A stretch of DNA of 64,000 bases from NCBI RefSeq assembly GCF_011057685.1, contig NZ_LNFY01000001.1:682001-746000 (forward strand), in the 5' to 3' direction. This document shows positions 7,518-16,626 of the stretch, piece by piece (within the stretch, counting starts at the first letter, position 1; every line of letters begins with the position of its first letter). The notes below the pieces were generated by a model that was not told the DNA's origin, ran no database searches, and was given only the letters and a program-made list of their open reading frames with translations. Source of the DNA: Thermotoga sp. Ku-13t. GTDB lineage: Bacteria; Thermotogota; Thermotogae; Thermotogales; DSM-5069. The position numbers and the translations under genes are program-made.

Positions 7518-7870
7518 GGCCGGATTACAGAAAAGCGATGCTGGAATCGGAAATCGTTAAACTCATTTCCGAAGCCCTGAGGGAAGCGAAAGACCCGAGA
7601 CTGAAGGATCGGATTATCACAGTTTCGCGTGCAGAACTATCGACCGACAAACGTTTCGTCGATGTTTACATCAGCGCGATGGGAGACGAGACGGAAAGGA
7701 AGGCCCTGGTCGAATATCTCAACAAGATCAAGGGTTATTTCAGAACCTATCTGGCGAACAATCTCGATCTCTACGTCACTCCACAGGTTCGTTTTAAGGA
7801 AGATCCTGGTATAGAGGCGAGCGTACGCGTTCAGGAACTTCTCAACAAACTCAAGGAGGAAAAGAAGTGA
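7514..7870 (+). CDS. rbfA: Ribosome-binding factor A
   Basis: 118-residue single-KH-domain protein that assists late maturation of the 30S subunit and 16S rRNA 5' end. The start MRPDYRKAMLESEIVKLISEAL and the stretch VSRAELSTDKRFVDVYISAMG match the RbfA family. ATG 7514 overlaps the HDOD stop codon, preceded by AGGAGG. It is followed by truB with a 4-base overlap, a common pairing in bacteria (rbfA-truB-ribF). Confidence 0.9.
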   Translation: MRPDYRKAMLESEIVKLISEALREAKDPRLKDRIITVSRAELSTDKRFVDVYISAMGDETERKALVEYLNKIKGYFRTYLANNLDLYVTPQVRFKEDPGIEASVRVQELLNKLKEEKK

Positions 7871-8793
7871 GCGTGTCCGGGATCTTGCTTGTGGACAAGC
7901 CGAAGGGGTCGACATCCCACGACGTTGTCGAAGAAGTCAGGAGAAAACTGAACCAGAAGCGTGTGGGGCACGCGGGAACGCTGGATCCTTTCGCAACAGG
8001 TTTGCTCATCGTGGGTGTGGGCAGTGCGACGAGATTGCTCGAATATCTCATGAACCATCGCAAGGTGTACAGAGTCCGAATGAGACTCGGTCTCATTACG
8101 GACACGTTCGACATAACTGGAAAAATCCAGGAAGAAAGACCGTGCAACGCTACGAAAGAACAGATCCTTGAAGCGATCAACAGTTTCGTCGGAACGTACG
8201 TTCAAGTTCCCCCAGCCTATTCGGCGAAGAAGTACAGGGGAGAAAGACTCTACGAGCTCGCGAGGCAGGGCAAGATCATAAGACTACCCCCGCGAGAGGT
8301 GACGATCTATCGGATAGAAAACGTTGAGATCGAAGACCTTTTTGTCTCATTCATCGTTGAAACGAGCCTGGGAACGTATGTTAGATCCCTGTGCATGGAC
8401 ATCGGTTACAAACTCGGCTGTGGCGCCACCGCCGTGGAACTGAGAAGGCTCAGTGTGGGGCCCTTCAGGGTTGAAGATGCCGTGGATGTCTACGCACTCA
8501 CACCGGAAGAGCTGACGAAGCGGCTGATACCCATGTCTAGGGTGCTGGATTTTCCAAAGGTCTGGATCAATGATGAGGCAGTGAAGAAGACGCTCGATGG
8601 GATGAAAATACGCCTGAACGACATCGTTCACTACGAACCGTTCGAGAAGGACTCGATCGTGCAGGTTTTCAACAACGATCGTCTCATCTGCCTTGCACGC
8701 TCCGAACGGCGCTCCACGTTTTTGAAGACGCTACGAGAACATGAGAGAAACGAAGCGATCCTGAAACCGTTCAAGGTGTTCAAGGAGAACTGA
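7867..8793 (+). CDS. truB: tRNA pseudouridine-55 synthase
   Basis: 308-residue TruB, which makes pseudouridine at position 55 of the tRNA T-loop. The start GILLVDKPKGSTSHDVV and the catalytic motif HAGTLDPFATG (Asp40) are intact; YSAKKYRGERLYELAR and the TYVRSLCMDIG segment are also typical. The C-terminal portion from about residue 235 corresponds to the PUA domain. GTG start overlaps the rbfA stop by 4 bases. Confidence 0.93.
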   Translation: MSVSGILLVDKPKGSTSHDVVEEVRRKLNQKRVGHAGTLDPFATGLLIVGVGSATRLLEYLMNHRKVYRVRMRLGLITDTFDITGKIQEERPCNATKEQILEAINSFVGTYVQVPPAYSAKKYRGERLYELARQGKIIRLPPREVTIYRIENVEIEDLFVSFIVETSLGTYVRSLCMDIGYKLGCGATAVELRRLSVGPFRVEDAVDVYALTPEELTKRLIPMSRVLDFPKVWINDEAVKKTLDGMKIRLNDIVHYEPFEKDSIVQVFNNDRLICLARSERRSTFLKTLREHERNEAILKPFKVFKEN

Positions 8794-8796
8794 GCC

Positions 8797-9534
8797 ATGT
8801 ACGTCACGACCATAGGTGTGTTCGACGGGGTACACTTAGGACACAAAGCGCTCCTCAAGAGGGTACAGCAGATCGCAGATGAACATAGCCTTCGTTCTAG
8901 AGCCTTCGTTGTATCACACCCGTTCGAACAGCTCAAAGGCGAATTCGATGGCCTGATTACGAGTCACGAAAGACGAATATTGCTGTTGAGTCAGTATCTC
9001 GATGAAGTTTACCTTCTGGATCTGAGAAAGATAAAAGATATGACAGCGGAATCTTTTTTCGAACAGTTCCTCGCACGGGATACAAGAATTCTCATCGTGG
9101 GAAAGGATTTCAGGTTCGGTAGAAACGCCCTGGGTGATTCGACGCTGCTCGAAAAACTGTGCAGAGAAAAGGCCATAGACCTCGAAGTGTTCGACGAAGT
9201 AGCAGATGAAAACCATGTTCGCATAAGCAGCTCACGGATCAGAGAGTTGATAAAAAAAGGCAGGATGGAGGAAGCAGAAAGACTTCTCGGCCACGATTAT
9301 TTGCTCGAAGCCGTAGTTCTGAACACTTCAAAATCAGACTCGACAGGCGTCGTCGAGTTGAAGATCCCTGAGGGGCTCATCAGGCCCGAAAACGGAATTT
9401 TCGAGGCCGAAGAGAGGAATTTGAACATCAGAGGAAGGCTCATCCTGGACCGCGAGGCGAGGTTGATCACCCAGCCGGTGCGGCTCGCACCGGGAACGTA
9501 CGTTCATCTGAAACTCTCGGGGGGAAGGACATGA
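8797..9534 (+). CDS. ribF: FMN adenylyltransferase, RibF family, lacking a normal riboflavin kinase domain
   Basis: The first 170 residues are the nucleotidyltransferase half of RibF (FAD synthetase): TIGVFDGVHLGHKALL, VGKDFRFGRNALGD and the ISSSRIRELIKKGRMEEAERLLG motif. Family members, including the T. maritima enzyme of about 290 residues, continue with a riboflavin kinase domain of roughly 120 residues containing GFPTAN. Here only about 70 residues follow, without GFPTAN or a recognisable kinase sheet. The gene is complete: it has its own stop, and the next start overlaps it by 4 bases. FMN to FAD conversion should remain; riboflavin to FMN is doubtful. Confidence 0.85.
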   Translation: MYVTTIGVFDGVHLGHKALLKRVQQIADEHSLRSRAFVVSHPFEQLKGEFDGLITSHERRILLLSQYLDEVYLLDLRKIKDMTAESFFEQFLARDTRILIVGKDFRFGRNALGDSTLLEKLCREKAIDLEVFDEVADENHVRISSSRIRELIKKGRMEEAERLLGHDYLLEAVVLNTSKSDSTGVVELKIPEGLIRPENGIFEAEERNLNIRGRLILDREARLITQPVRLAPGTYVHLKLSGGRT

Positions 9535-11390
9535 GGATAGGCGTGGTCACCGGGATAAGCAGGTCCAATCCTTACGTGTTCTACGTGAGGATTGACCAGA
9601 AGGACGGTAAACCTTCTCACATGTTACAGATAGACGACGTCGTCAAGGTACAATTTCGTTACCATCCACAGGGGGAGCTCGTCTATTACGGTGTCGTGGT
9701 CGAGATCGAGGCGAAATGGGATTTTGGACCTCTTTCGGGTTACGAAGAAGAACTCGCCTTGAAGGGTCTTTCTCCCGCCAGTCCCATTTTCCTTGCCACC
9801 GTGATGACGACGAGGATGCTGAAGATCGAAGATGGCAGAATCGTACCGGACGCTCCGCAGGTACCACCTCCACCGGGTGCAACAGTGGATCTGGCGCGCG
9901 ATGAGGAGATAGACACTGCACTCGGGTTCGACGAAATAATCCAGAAACATTACGCGATACCTATAGGCGTGTTCAGAAATGGAAGGCCTGCTTATGCGGA
10001 TGTGCGCTACGTACTGGGTGAAAACGGCGCCCACATAAACATATCCGGCCAATCCGGTGTGGCTGCAAAGACGTCTTACGCCACGTTTCTCGTCAAGTCT
10101 TTCCTCGATACAGGAAACAGGTTGAAAGACAAGAACGAACTGATGGCCGCACTCGCCAGGTCACGCTTCATCATCTTCAACGTCAAAGGTGAAGGTTTGC
10201 TGTTTCTGGACAAATGGTCGAAGGACTGGAAGGAACTGGAGGGGACAGAAACGAGAAGGTCCTGGCAAGAGATGTACGAAACTCTCCAGATCCACGCAGA
10301 ACCGTTCAGGATCGTCAAGTTCTATGCCCCCAAGAAGCCGCACAGAGATGAACCGTGGGTCAACAAACGAAACGAAGGCGTCGAAACCTACGGCTGGGAC
10401 ATCGTGGACATAATGAAACTCGGGCTTTTCGAACTGCTATTCGACCAGGAGGAACTCGAAAAGAACCAGAACCTGCAGCTCGCAGTCATGAGCGTTCAAG
10501 AAGTCCTTCAGCAGCGTTTTGAAGATGCAATCCAGAAGGCGAGGGAATTCTGCAGGAACAACCATATAAGAGTACCCGCAGATCCAGAAATGGTTATCAG
10601 AACGGCCATTGCGAACGGTTTCGACGTGAAGGCGAGAGCGGATCTTCCAGATGGGCTGGACGATCTGATCGAGATGTTCGAAAAAGACGAAGAATTCAAA
10701 ACGAGAATCGCACAGGAAGTCCAGGGAAAGTCAACGATCGCAGCACTGATCAGAAGGTTGAAGGCCGCGAAAGCCGTCGGGTTCGACCTTCTGTGGATGA
10801 AGACGGATTTTCTCAAATTCGATTCATCGAAAAGTAAGCGCATCGATTGGGACAGACCAGGCCAGGTGACGGTGATAGACATATCCAAATTGCGCAGCAG
10901 GCCACAATACTTCGTCGTCGGGGCAGTGTTGCTGGAAGTCATGAAATCCAGGGAGGAAAAGACCAACCAAGATCCGGTGTTCATATTCCTAGACGAGTTG
11001 AACAAGTACGCACCACGTTACGGTGGAGGGGCTTTGAGCTCTATCTTCAGGGACATAGCGGAACGCGGAAGATCCTTCAGGATCATACTGGTCGGTGCCG
11101 AGCAGACAGCCTCAGAGGTGGACTATCGTATCATCACACAGTCCTCCACAACCGTCGTTGGAAGGCAGAAAGGAGCCGAACTTGCCAAACCGGAGTACTC
11201 ACACCTGACCAACGAGCAGAAAGCTAGAGCCGCGCTGCTTCAACAGGGCGAGATGATCGTGGATCAACCGTTCATGAGGATACCGATCACGATCAGGTTC
11301 CCATTACCCGCCTGGTGTACACGGGAAGACGGTGCCGCGGAAGAGTGGAGCAAGAAAGATCTGGAGAAGAGACTCTTTGGAGGAGATTGA
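9531..11390 (+). CDS. HerA/FtsK-superfamily ATPase with an atypical P-loop
   Basis: 619-residue protein of the HerA/DUF87 type: an N-terminal small beta-rich region (residues 1-120), then an ATPase core. The P-loop region is ISGQSGVAAKTSY near 171-183, one residue longer than the usual GxxGSGKS and with alanine before the lysine. The Walker B strand is FIFLDELNKYAPR followed by an RGRSFRIILVGAEQTASEVD segment that resembles the sensor/arginine-finger part of HerA. HerA ATPases pump DNA with NurA nuclease in archaea; no NurA-like gene is adjacent. It is coupled to ribF by a 4-base overlap. Confidence 0.75.
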   Translation: MRIGVVTGISRSNPYVFYVRIDQKDGKPSHMLQIDDVVKVQFRYHPQGELVYYGVVVEIEAKWDFGPLSGYEEELALKGLSPASPIFLATVMTTRMLKIEDGRIVPDAPQVPPPPGATVDLARDEEIDTALGFDEIIQKHYAIPIGVFRNGRPAYADVRYVLGENGAHINISGQSGVAAKTSYATFLVKSFLDTGNRLKDKNELMAALARSRFIIFNVKGEGLLFLDKWSKDWKELEGTETRRSWQEMYETLQIHAEPFRIVKFYAPKKPHRDEPWVNKRNEGVETYGWDIVDIMKLGLFELLFDQEELEKNQNLQLAVMSVQEVLQQRFEDAIQKAREFCRNNHIRVPADPEMVIRTAIANGFDVKARADLPDGLDDLIEMFEKDEEFKTRIAQEVQGKSTIAALIRRLKAAKAVGFDLLWMKTDFLKFDSSKSKRIDWDRPGQVTVIDISKLRSRPQYFVVGAVLLEVMKSREEKTNQDPVFIFLDELNKYAPRYGGGALSSIFRDIAERGRSFRIILVGAEQTASEVDYRIITQSSTTVVGRQKGAELAKPEYSHLTNEQKARAALLQQGEMIVDQPFMRIPITIRFPLPAWCTREDGAAEEWSKKDLEKRLFGGD

Positions 11391-11391
11391 T

Positions 11392-12741
11392 GTGACCCTT
11401 AAAAATTGCCTGGTTTATCAGAACGGTGAGTTCGTCAAAATGGACCTGCACGTTGAGAATGGTATCTTCGTGGATAAGCCTTCTGCGCCTTTCATAGACG
11501 CGACCGGTTACTACGCCATGCCGGGTTTTGTGGACACGCACGCACACGTCATAGGTACCGGGCACAAGTACGGATATCTGAACCTGGAAAACGTTGGATC
11601 GCTCGAAGAACTGCTGGAAACTTTGAGACAGAGCACAGAGAAAATGATCATAGGCAGGGGCTGGAGCGAGGAAAGTTTAGGATCGAGACCCACGAAGCAA
11701 CTCCTCGATCAGATCGATAAACCTGTTTTTCTCATCAGAAGGTGTGGACATGTCGCGATCGGCAACTCCGCGCTGATGGAATTGATCGGGATCTGGAAAG
11801 AAGACGGTATTTTCAAGGAGAGAGAACTGGAAGAAGTCAGAGAACGTCTGCCATCGAGAGAAGATGAAAAATTCTTCGCCACCGGTCAGAAACGATTCCT
11901 GATGCACGGGGTAACGTTCGTCCATTCGGACGACCTTCACGGTCTCAGCTGGGCAGATCTGAAGAAGATCATCAAGAGTTCCAAGGTGAGGTTGCTGGAG
12001 AAGGTGTACTTCGAATCTGTTAGTGAGCTCGAAAGTTTTAACGAGTTCGGTCAGCTTTCGGATCGAGTCTACGTGAGAGCGGTGAAAGTGTTCGCAGACG
12101 GTTCAATCGGAGCCAGAACCGCGTGGCTGAGCGTTCCGTACGCCGACGATACTGCAAACTACGGAATGAAATTGCTCAACGAAGAACAGCTCGAAAAGTT
12201 CGCAACCCTGTGTGACGAAAAAAATGTTCAGTTGTGCGTCCATGCGATTGGAGACGAAGCGGTCCATATGGTAGCGACTGTCTTCAGCAGGCATCCGAAC
12301 CACAGGGTCATACACGCTCAACTGGTGAAAGAACAAGATCTTTCGATGTTGAAGGACAGCTTTTTCTCCATTCAACCACATTTCGCCATCGAGGATCGTA
12401 GCCTCATGGAGTCTGCCCTGCCGAAAGATCTGAAGGCGTTGCGTTATCCGTTCTTGTTGCTGCTGCAGCGTGGTTTCAAGATTGCCTTTTCGACCGATGC
12501 CCCCGTCTCACCGGAAGATCCAAAGTACGTCATCGAAGCTGCTCTGAAGCTCGGCTTCACAAAAAGGCAAGTCGTAGAACTCTACACGATAGCGGGTGCA
12601 AGGATGGCAGGGTTGAAGAACCTTGGAGAGATCAGGACGAACTTCCTGGCGGACTTCTGCCTGTACGAGAGAGAGCCTCTTCTGTTCGACGAAGACCCCG
12701 TTGCGGTTTACGTGGCGGGAGAACTGGTGCATCAAAAATAA
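11392..12741 (+). CDS. Amidohydrolase family protein (YtcJ-like)
   Basis: 449-residue metal-dependent hydrolase. Visible: the first metal site GFVDTHAHV (His50, His52), the later HAIGDEAVH, VIHAQLV, and the C-terminal STDAPVSPEDP with the conserved aspartate. The arrangement, including KVFADGSIGARTAWLS, is characteristic of the YtcJ/amidohydrolase-3 group. Substrate unknown. Start is GTG 11392 with GGAGGA 7 bases upstream, just behind the HerA-like stop; a longer frame from 11332 would run deep into that gene. Last gene of the operon; tRNA-Thr on the other strand begins 3 bases later. Confidence 0.82.
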   Translation: MTLKNCLVYQNGEFVKMDLHVENGIFVDKPSAPFIDATGYYAMPGFVDTHAHVIGTGHKYGYLNLENVGSLEELLETLRQSTEKMIIGRGWSEESLGSRPTKQLLDQIDKPVFLIRRCGHVAIGNSALMELIGIWKEDGIFKERELEEVRERLPSREDEKFFATGQKRFLMHGVTFVHSDDLHGLSWADLKKIIKSSKVRLLEKVYFESVSELESFNEFGQLSDRVYVRAVKVFADGSIGARTAWLSVPYADDTANYGMKLLNEEQLEKFATLCDEKNVQLCVHAIGDEAVHMVATVFSRHPNHRVIHAQLVKEQDLSMLKDSFFSIQPHFAIEDRSLMESALPKDLKALRYPFLLLLQRGFKIAFSTDAPVSPEDPKYVIEAALKLGFTKRQVVELYTIAGARMAGLKNLGEIRTNFLADFCLYEREPLLFDEDPVAVYVAGELVHQK

Positions 12742-12743
12742 AA

Positions 12744-12820
12744 TGGAGCAGGCGGTGGGACTCGAACCCACACCCTCCGCCTTACCAAGGCGGCGCTCCA
12801 CCGCTTGAAGCTACGCCTGC
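12744..12820 (-). tRNA. tRNA-Thr (anticodon GGT)
   Basis: On the minus strand a 77-base cloverleaf with acceptor GCAGGCG / CGCCTGC, anticodon stem CCGCC / GGCGG with loop TTGGTAA, T arm GTGGG-TTCGAGT-CCCAC and an encoded 3' CCA. Anticodon GGT reads ACC/ACT threonine codons. Confidence 0.93.
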
Positions 12821-12829
12821 ACCATTTCG

Positions 12830-12858
12830 AGTATACCAAAAACCCTTCGCAGGTTCAA
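12830..12858 (-). promoter_or_regulatory. Promoter of tRNA-Thr
   Basis: TTGAAC (12858-12853), 17-base spacer, TATACT (12835-12830); start of transcription expected only a few bases before the mature tRNA end. Confidence 0.75.
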
Positions 12859-13143
12859 GTATACCCGGCCCACTCGTTTTTCTTTAAGACTCTTTTGGAA
12901 GACCTCAGATGCGATAAACATGCACTATGCTCAAAGCTACCCGCACAGAACACAATCTGGACAGTTGAGACAAGAGTGTTGTTTAGTATTACTAACAGAG
13001 TAAGAATATAACATACCCAATTGTACTTGATTTTCACCTATAATTTAAGAATTCCTTCACAGAGATTAAAAGTATTACCAGTTTAATATGAGTGGAAATC
13101 GTCGTATGGGGGTATATCTGAAGTTATATTTTCAAATCAAGCT
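12859..13143. other. AT-rich intergenic region upstream of the HD-GYP gene
   Basis: About 285 bases without a convincing gene. It is richer in A+T than its surroundings and holds several -10-like boxes (for example TATAAT at 13039-13044) without good -35 partners, and a perfect palindrome TTAGTA-T-TACTAA at 12983-12995. No RNA gene is recognisable. Confidence 0.5.
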
Positions 13144-14091
13144 ATGGACAATAAAAAGTTCCTTGTAATAGCCAAAATCGATTCTGTGCTGGCACAAATT
13201 GTGTTTACATTGTTTAGAGACTCGCTTGAAGTCGTTCAAGATGCCGAGGTTGCCCTGAGATTGTTGCAGAGAAATCACACAGATTATGATCTTGTGCTGA
13301 TCGACGGTAAGACATTGCCGCGTTCGGAAACAATACAGTTCGCAAGATCGGTTCGTGAAAACATCTCTCCCGTTTTCCCCGGCATGGTGGTGGTCCAATT
13401 CTCCTTCGACTTGGAATTGATCAAGGCCGGTATCGACGCTTGCATGGATGAAGACACGATCTTCGATCTCATTGTGTTCGACAGTAATGGTTCGATGAAG
13501 CAGCTTGCCCTCGTCATCAATTTCATGGCAGACCTTCTGAAGAACAAGGATTCGAACCTCCACCGTCACTCGACCAGAGTGAAGACTTTCACGCAAATTC
13601 TTGTGGCCCTCTGTGTTGAGGAAGGAATCTTACCACTATCTAAGGCGTATCACACTACGATTGCCAGCTATTTCCACGACTTTGGAAAACTGTTGATCTG
13701 CGAATCGATCCTCAACAAACCTTCGAAGTTGTCCGAAGAGGAATTCTCCGTCATGAAAACGCACACCAGTCTGGGTGTCAAGGTTCTTGAGAATCTCAGC
13801 AAAATTTTCGCGCAGAACAACTTCGTGAACGTTCTGTTCAACGTTATGAAGTACCATCACGAGCGTTTCGACGCGAGAGGATATCCCGAAGGTTTGAGAG
13901 CCGAGCAGATACCGCTCGAGGCGAGGATAGTTGCCATCGCAGACGTGCTCGAAGCTTTGACAACCGACAGACCATACAGGAACGCTTACAGTTTCGAGGA
14001 AGCTCTCAACATCATGACCGAAGAACAAGAGCATTTCGATCCGAAGCTGCTTCAGCTGTTCATCGAAAACGCGGAACTGTTTAGAGATTAA
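13144..14091 (+). CDS. Response-regulator-like HD-GYP domain protein
   Basis: 315 residues. Residues 1-120 resemble a receiver domain with a possible phospho-acceptor in DYDLVLID (Asp54), but the acidic pocket and the conserved threonine/lysine pattern are weak. Residues 135-315 are an HD-GYP domain: HRHSTRV, FHDFGK (His178-Asp179), MKTH, YHHERFDARGYPEGL, IADVLEALTTDRPYR. HD-GYP enzymes hydrolyse cyclic di-GMP; the motifs needed for metal binding look intact. No clear ribosome binding site precedes ATG 13144, so the start is less certain. It converges on dnaE with 3 bases between stops. Confidence 0.83.
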   Translation: MDNKKFLVIAKIDSVLAQIVFTLFRDSLEVVQDAEVALRLLQRNHTDYDLVLIDGKTLPRSETIQFARSVRENISPVFPGMVVVQFSFDLELIKAGIDACMDEDTIFDLIVFDSNGSMKQLALVINFMADLLKNKDSNLHRHSTRVKTFTQILVALCVEEGILPLSKAYHTTIASYFHDFGKLLICESILNKPSKLSEEEFSVMKTHTSLGVKVLENLSKIFAQNNFVNVLFNVMKYHHERFDARGYPEGLRAEQIPLEARIVAIADVLEALTTDRPYRNAYSFEEALNIMTEEQEHFDPKLLQLFIENAELFRD

Positions 14092-14094
14092 GCC

Positions 14095-16626
14095 TCACAC
14101 AAAACGAATCCGATACCAGTCCAGTAGAGGCCTCACACCTTCCAGAACGACCCTCTTACCACACAGTGTGGTTTGAACGCTTTCCGTTTCGCTGGCTTCT
14201 TCGAAATCTCTCTCGTCGAAACAGTTATCCATTTCGTAGACGATTCCTTTCACACCGTCCAATTTTTTATGCTCGAGCACATTCCCATCGGGCGAAAGGA
14301 TCAAAACGTAGTAGCCGTCAGGAAGGCTGTTCTTCAACTGACATATCGTCATTCCATCGCTGGCGAACTTTCCTGAGACCTTAACGGCCACGGGAAGCGT
14401 TCGCGCCGAGGCAAACACCTCCGACAGCGGTGCAAACTTTCTGTCAAACTCAACCTTCCACGGGCTCAAGGCGAATCCAAAAGCCTTCATCTCCAGTTCG
14501 GTGATGTCCATTTCGTCGTAAGATATCTTCTGCCTGTTCTCAACACGTTTTCCAAAGACCTTGGCTGCGACCTGACTCAGCTCCTGATCGAACCCCTTTT
14601 GAACCGCTTCGAAATCTTCCATCGCGGCCGCTCTGCTTTCGTACATCTCGTCGAAAGCTCCAGCCCACACCAGTTTCTGAACCGTTGAAAGAGGAAGTTT
14701 CGTCTTCTCGATGAAATCCTTCAGATCGTTGAGGGGCGACATCTGTCTGCACGTGCGCGCGATGGATTCGCTCACTCCGTTCACGGTTTCCAGTGGCAAA
14801 TGGAAGGTTTTCTCGTCGGTGCGGACCTGGTTCACAGAAGGTGGTAGAACGCGATAACCCATGGATCGGAGCTCCTGCACTGCGAGAAAGATTTTGTACT
14901 GGTCCGAGGAATGCTCACGGATGTAAATTTCAAAGAACTCCCTCGGCCAGTGTGTTTTCAAATACGCCAGCTCGTAACTGAGATGCGCGTACGCCACGCT
15001 GTGAGATTTGTTGAACGCGTAAGAAGCGAACTTGACAAGGATATCGCAGAGCCTGTCGACGAATTCAGGTGCATAACCCTTTTCTCGAAGCCTATCTTTG
15101 AATTTGTTCATCGCAGATTGAATGATCTTAGGATCCTTTTCGGAGATCGCCTTTCTGAAAAGATCGGCTTCCACAGCACTGAAACCCGCAAAATCCATCG
15201 CAAGCCTCATCACCTGCTCCTGATAGACGATCACTCCGCGAGTCTCCGGGAAGAAGTCGTGATCTAATTTCATACGCCCACGCTTTTTCATCGCGTACGT
15301 TTTTTCAAGTCCAGCGCTGAGCGGGCCAGGTCTGTTCATGGCGAGCAAGATCGAAAGTTCGTCCAAATTGGTTGGCCTGATCGTTCTGCACAAACTCCTC
15401 GCGGTCCTCGATTCGAGCTGGAATATCCCGCATGTTCTTCCTCTGCTCAGCATTTCGTACGATTCAGGATCTTCAGTCTTGACTGTGCTCACACCGACAC
15501 GTTTTTTGATCCTGTCCAGAACAGTTAGAGTTCTCAGCCCGAGCAGGTCTATCTTCACCACACCAACGTGCTGCAGAGAATCCATGTCGTATTCAACGAT
15601 CGGTTCTTCCGCGGAGGGCACCAGGGGCAGATTCAGCGGCTCGGCCGCCACGATGATGCCCGCCGCATGAACGCTCCTTCTGAGAGGCAGGCCAACCAGG
15701 TACTTCAGCACGTTCGGATTCGGCTTCAAATTGAGCCTTGAAGCTTCGCTGGTGAGATTTTTCTCAGTCAGTGTGACGAACGTTGAGATCTGTGCGAAGT
15801 AGGGAAAGGATCGCTTCAAGAGGTTCAGTAATTGTTCTCTCTGCTCATCGGCCACGTCGATGTCGATGTCGGGCAGTTCGGTGCGCCCCTCGTGCAAGAA
15901 CCGTTCGAACATCAGATCGTGTGCGATCGGATCGATGGACGTTATGCCGAGCAGGTAAGCCAAAAGGCTCGCCACAGCGCTGCCTCTGCCCGGTCCGATC
16001 AAAATCTGGTTTTCTCTCGCGATGTCGACGATGCGCTTCACGGTGAAAAAGTAAGGCTCAAAGCCAAGCTTTTTCACCAGCTCTATCTCCCTCGAAAGTC
16101 TCATCTTTCGATCTTCCCGAACACGACGCAGAAGTTCGTCCAGCCAACCCGCTTGAGGGGATAAAAGTTTGTGAGAAACCTTCAATTCGTACGCGCTCGC
16201 ACCGAGCGCGGCGGCAGGATCGGTGAGAACATCGGGAAGATCTCCAGGTCCCTGCGGTTCTGCACCGACCAGACGCGCCATGAAAAAATGTGCATCGTAA
16301 AGCGAGCGGTCCAGATAGTAGATGAGCTTCACATCGTCGAGCCGTAAGAAATTCAATTCAGGTTCACGGTTTACGTTGTACGATTTCACCAGTTCTTCGA
16401 ATTCTTCACGATCACGCGCGTAATAGATCTTCCCATTCATTCTGAGACCGTGAACAGGGATGAGTCCGCTTTGCCCGCACAGAACGTTGAAAAGAACGGC
16501 GGCATGAAAATTGTTGTCTGCCAGAAGCAGAGACTTCAAACCTTTCTCCTTCGCGAACTCAGCGAGCTGTTCGAGCCTAACCACAGAGCCATCGAACGAA
16601 TAAGGTGAAACGATGCAGGGAATCAT
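14095..16626 (-). CDS. dnaE: DNA polymerase III alpha subunit, short DnaE type
   Basis: 843-residue DnaE-type replicative polymerase. The palm carries PDIDIDVADEQR (Asp253, Asp255) and the third carboxylate in VVKIDLLGLRTL; fingers contain GIFQLES, LAMNRPGPL and VYQEQVM. It is about 300 residues shorter than Escherichia coli DnaE but matches the length of the Thermotoga enzyme (about 842 aa). The N-terminal PHP region (MIPCIVSPYSFDGS) has lost the usual HVHSxxS metal ligands, so PHP nuclease activity is unlikely. It is the last gene of a nine-gene run and overlaps rluD by 4 bases. Confidence 0.92.
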   Translation of the reverse strand: MIPCIVSPYSFDGSVVRLEQLAEFAKEKGLKSLLLADNNFHAAVLFNVLCGQSGLIPVHGLRMNGKIYYARDREEFEELVKSYNVNREPELNFLRLDDVKLIYYLDRSLYDAHFFMARLVGAEPQGPGDLPDVLTDPAAALGASAYELKVSHKLLSPQAGWLDELLRRVREDRKMRLSREIELVKKLGFEPYFFTVKRIVDIARENQILIGPGRGSAVASLLAYLLGITSIDPIAHDLMFERFLHEGRTELPDIDIDVADEQREQLLNLLKRSFPYFAQISTFVTLTEKNLTSEASRLNLKPNPNVLKYLVGLPLRRSVHAAGIIVAAEPLNLPLVPSAEEPIVEYDMDSLQHVGVVKIDLLGLRTLTVLDRIKKRVGVSTVKTEDPESYEMLSRGRTCGIFQLESRTARSLCRTIRPTNLDELSILLAMNRPGPLSAGLEKTYAMKKRGRMKLDHDFFPETRGVIVYQEQVMRLAMDFAGFSAVEADLFRKAISEKDPKIIQSAMNKFKDRLREKGYAPEFVDRLCDILVKFASYAFNKSHSVAYAHLSYELAYLKTHWPREFFEIYIREHSSDQYKIFLAVQELRSMGYRVLPPSVNQVRTDEKTFHLPLETVNGVSESIARTCRQMSPLNDLKDFIEKTKLPLSTVQKLVWAGAFDEMYESRAAAMEDFEAVQKGFDQELSQVAAKVFGKRVENRQKISYDEMDITELEMKAFGFALSPWKVEFDRKFAPLSEVFASARTLPVAVKVSGKFASDGMTICQLKNSLPDGYYVLILSPDGNVLEHKKLDGVKGIVYEMDNCFDERDFEEASETESVQTTLCGKRVVLEGVRPLLDWYRIRFV

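Noticed and set aside
12821..13143. Possible small RNA gene in the gap after tRNA-Thr
   Set aside because: No stable long hairpin, terminator or known RNA signature could be made out.
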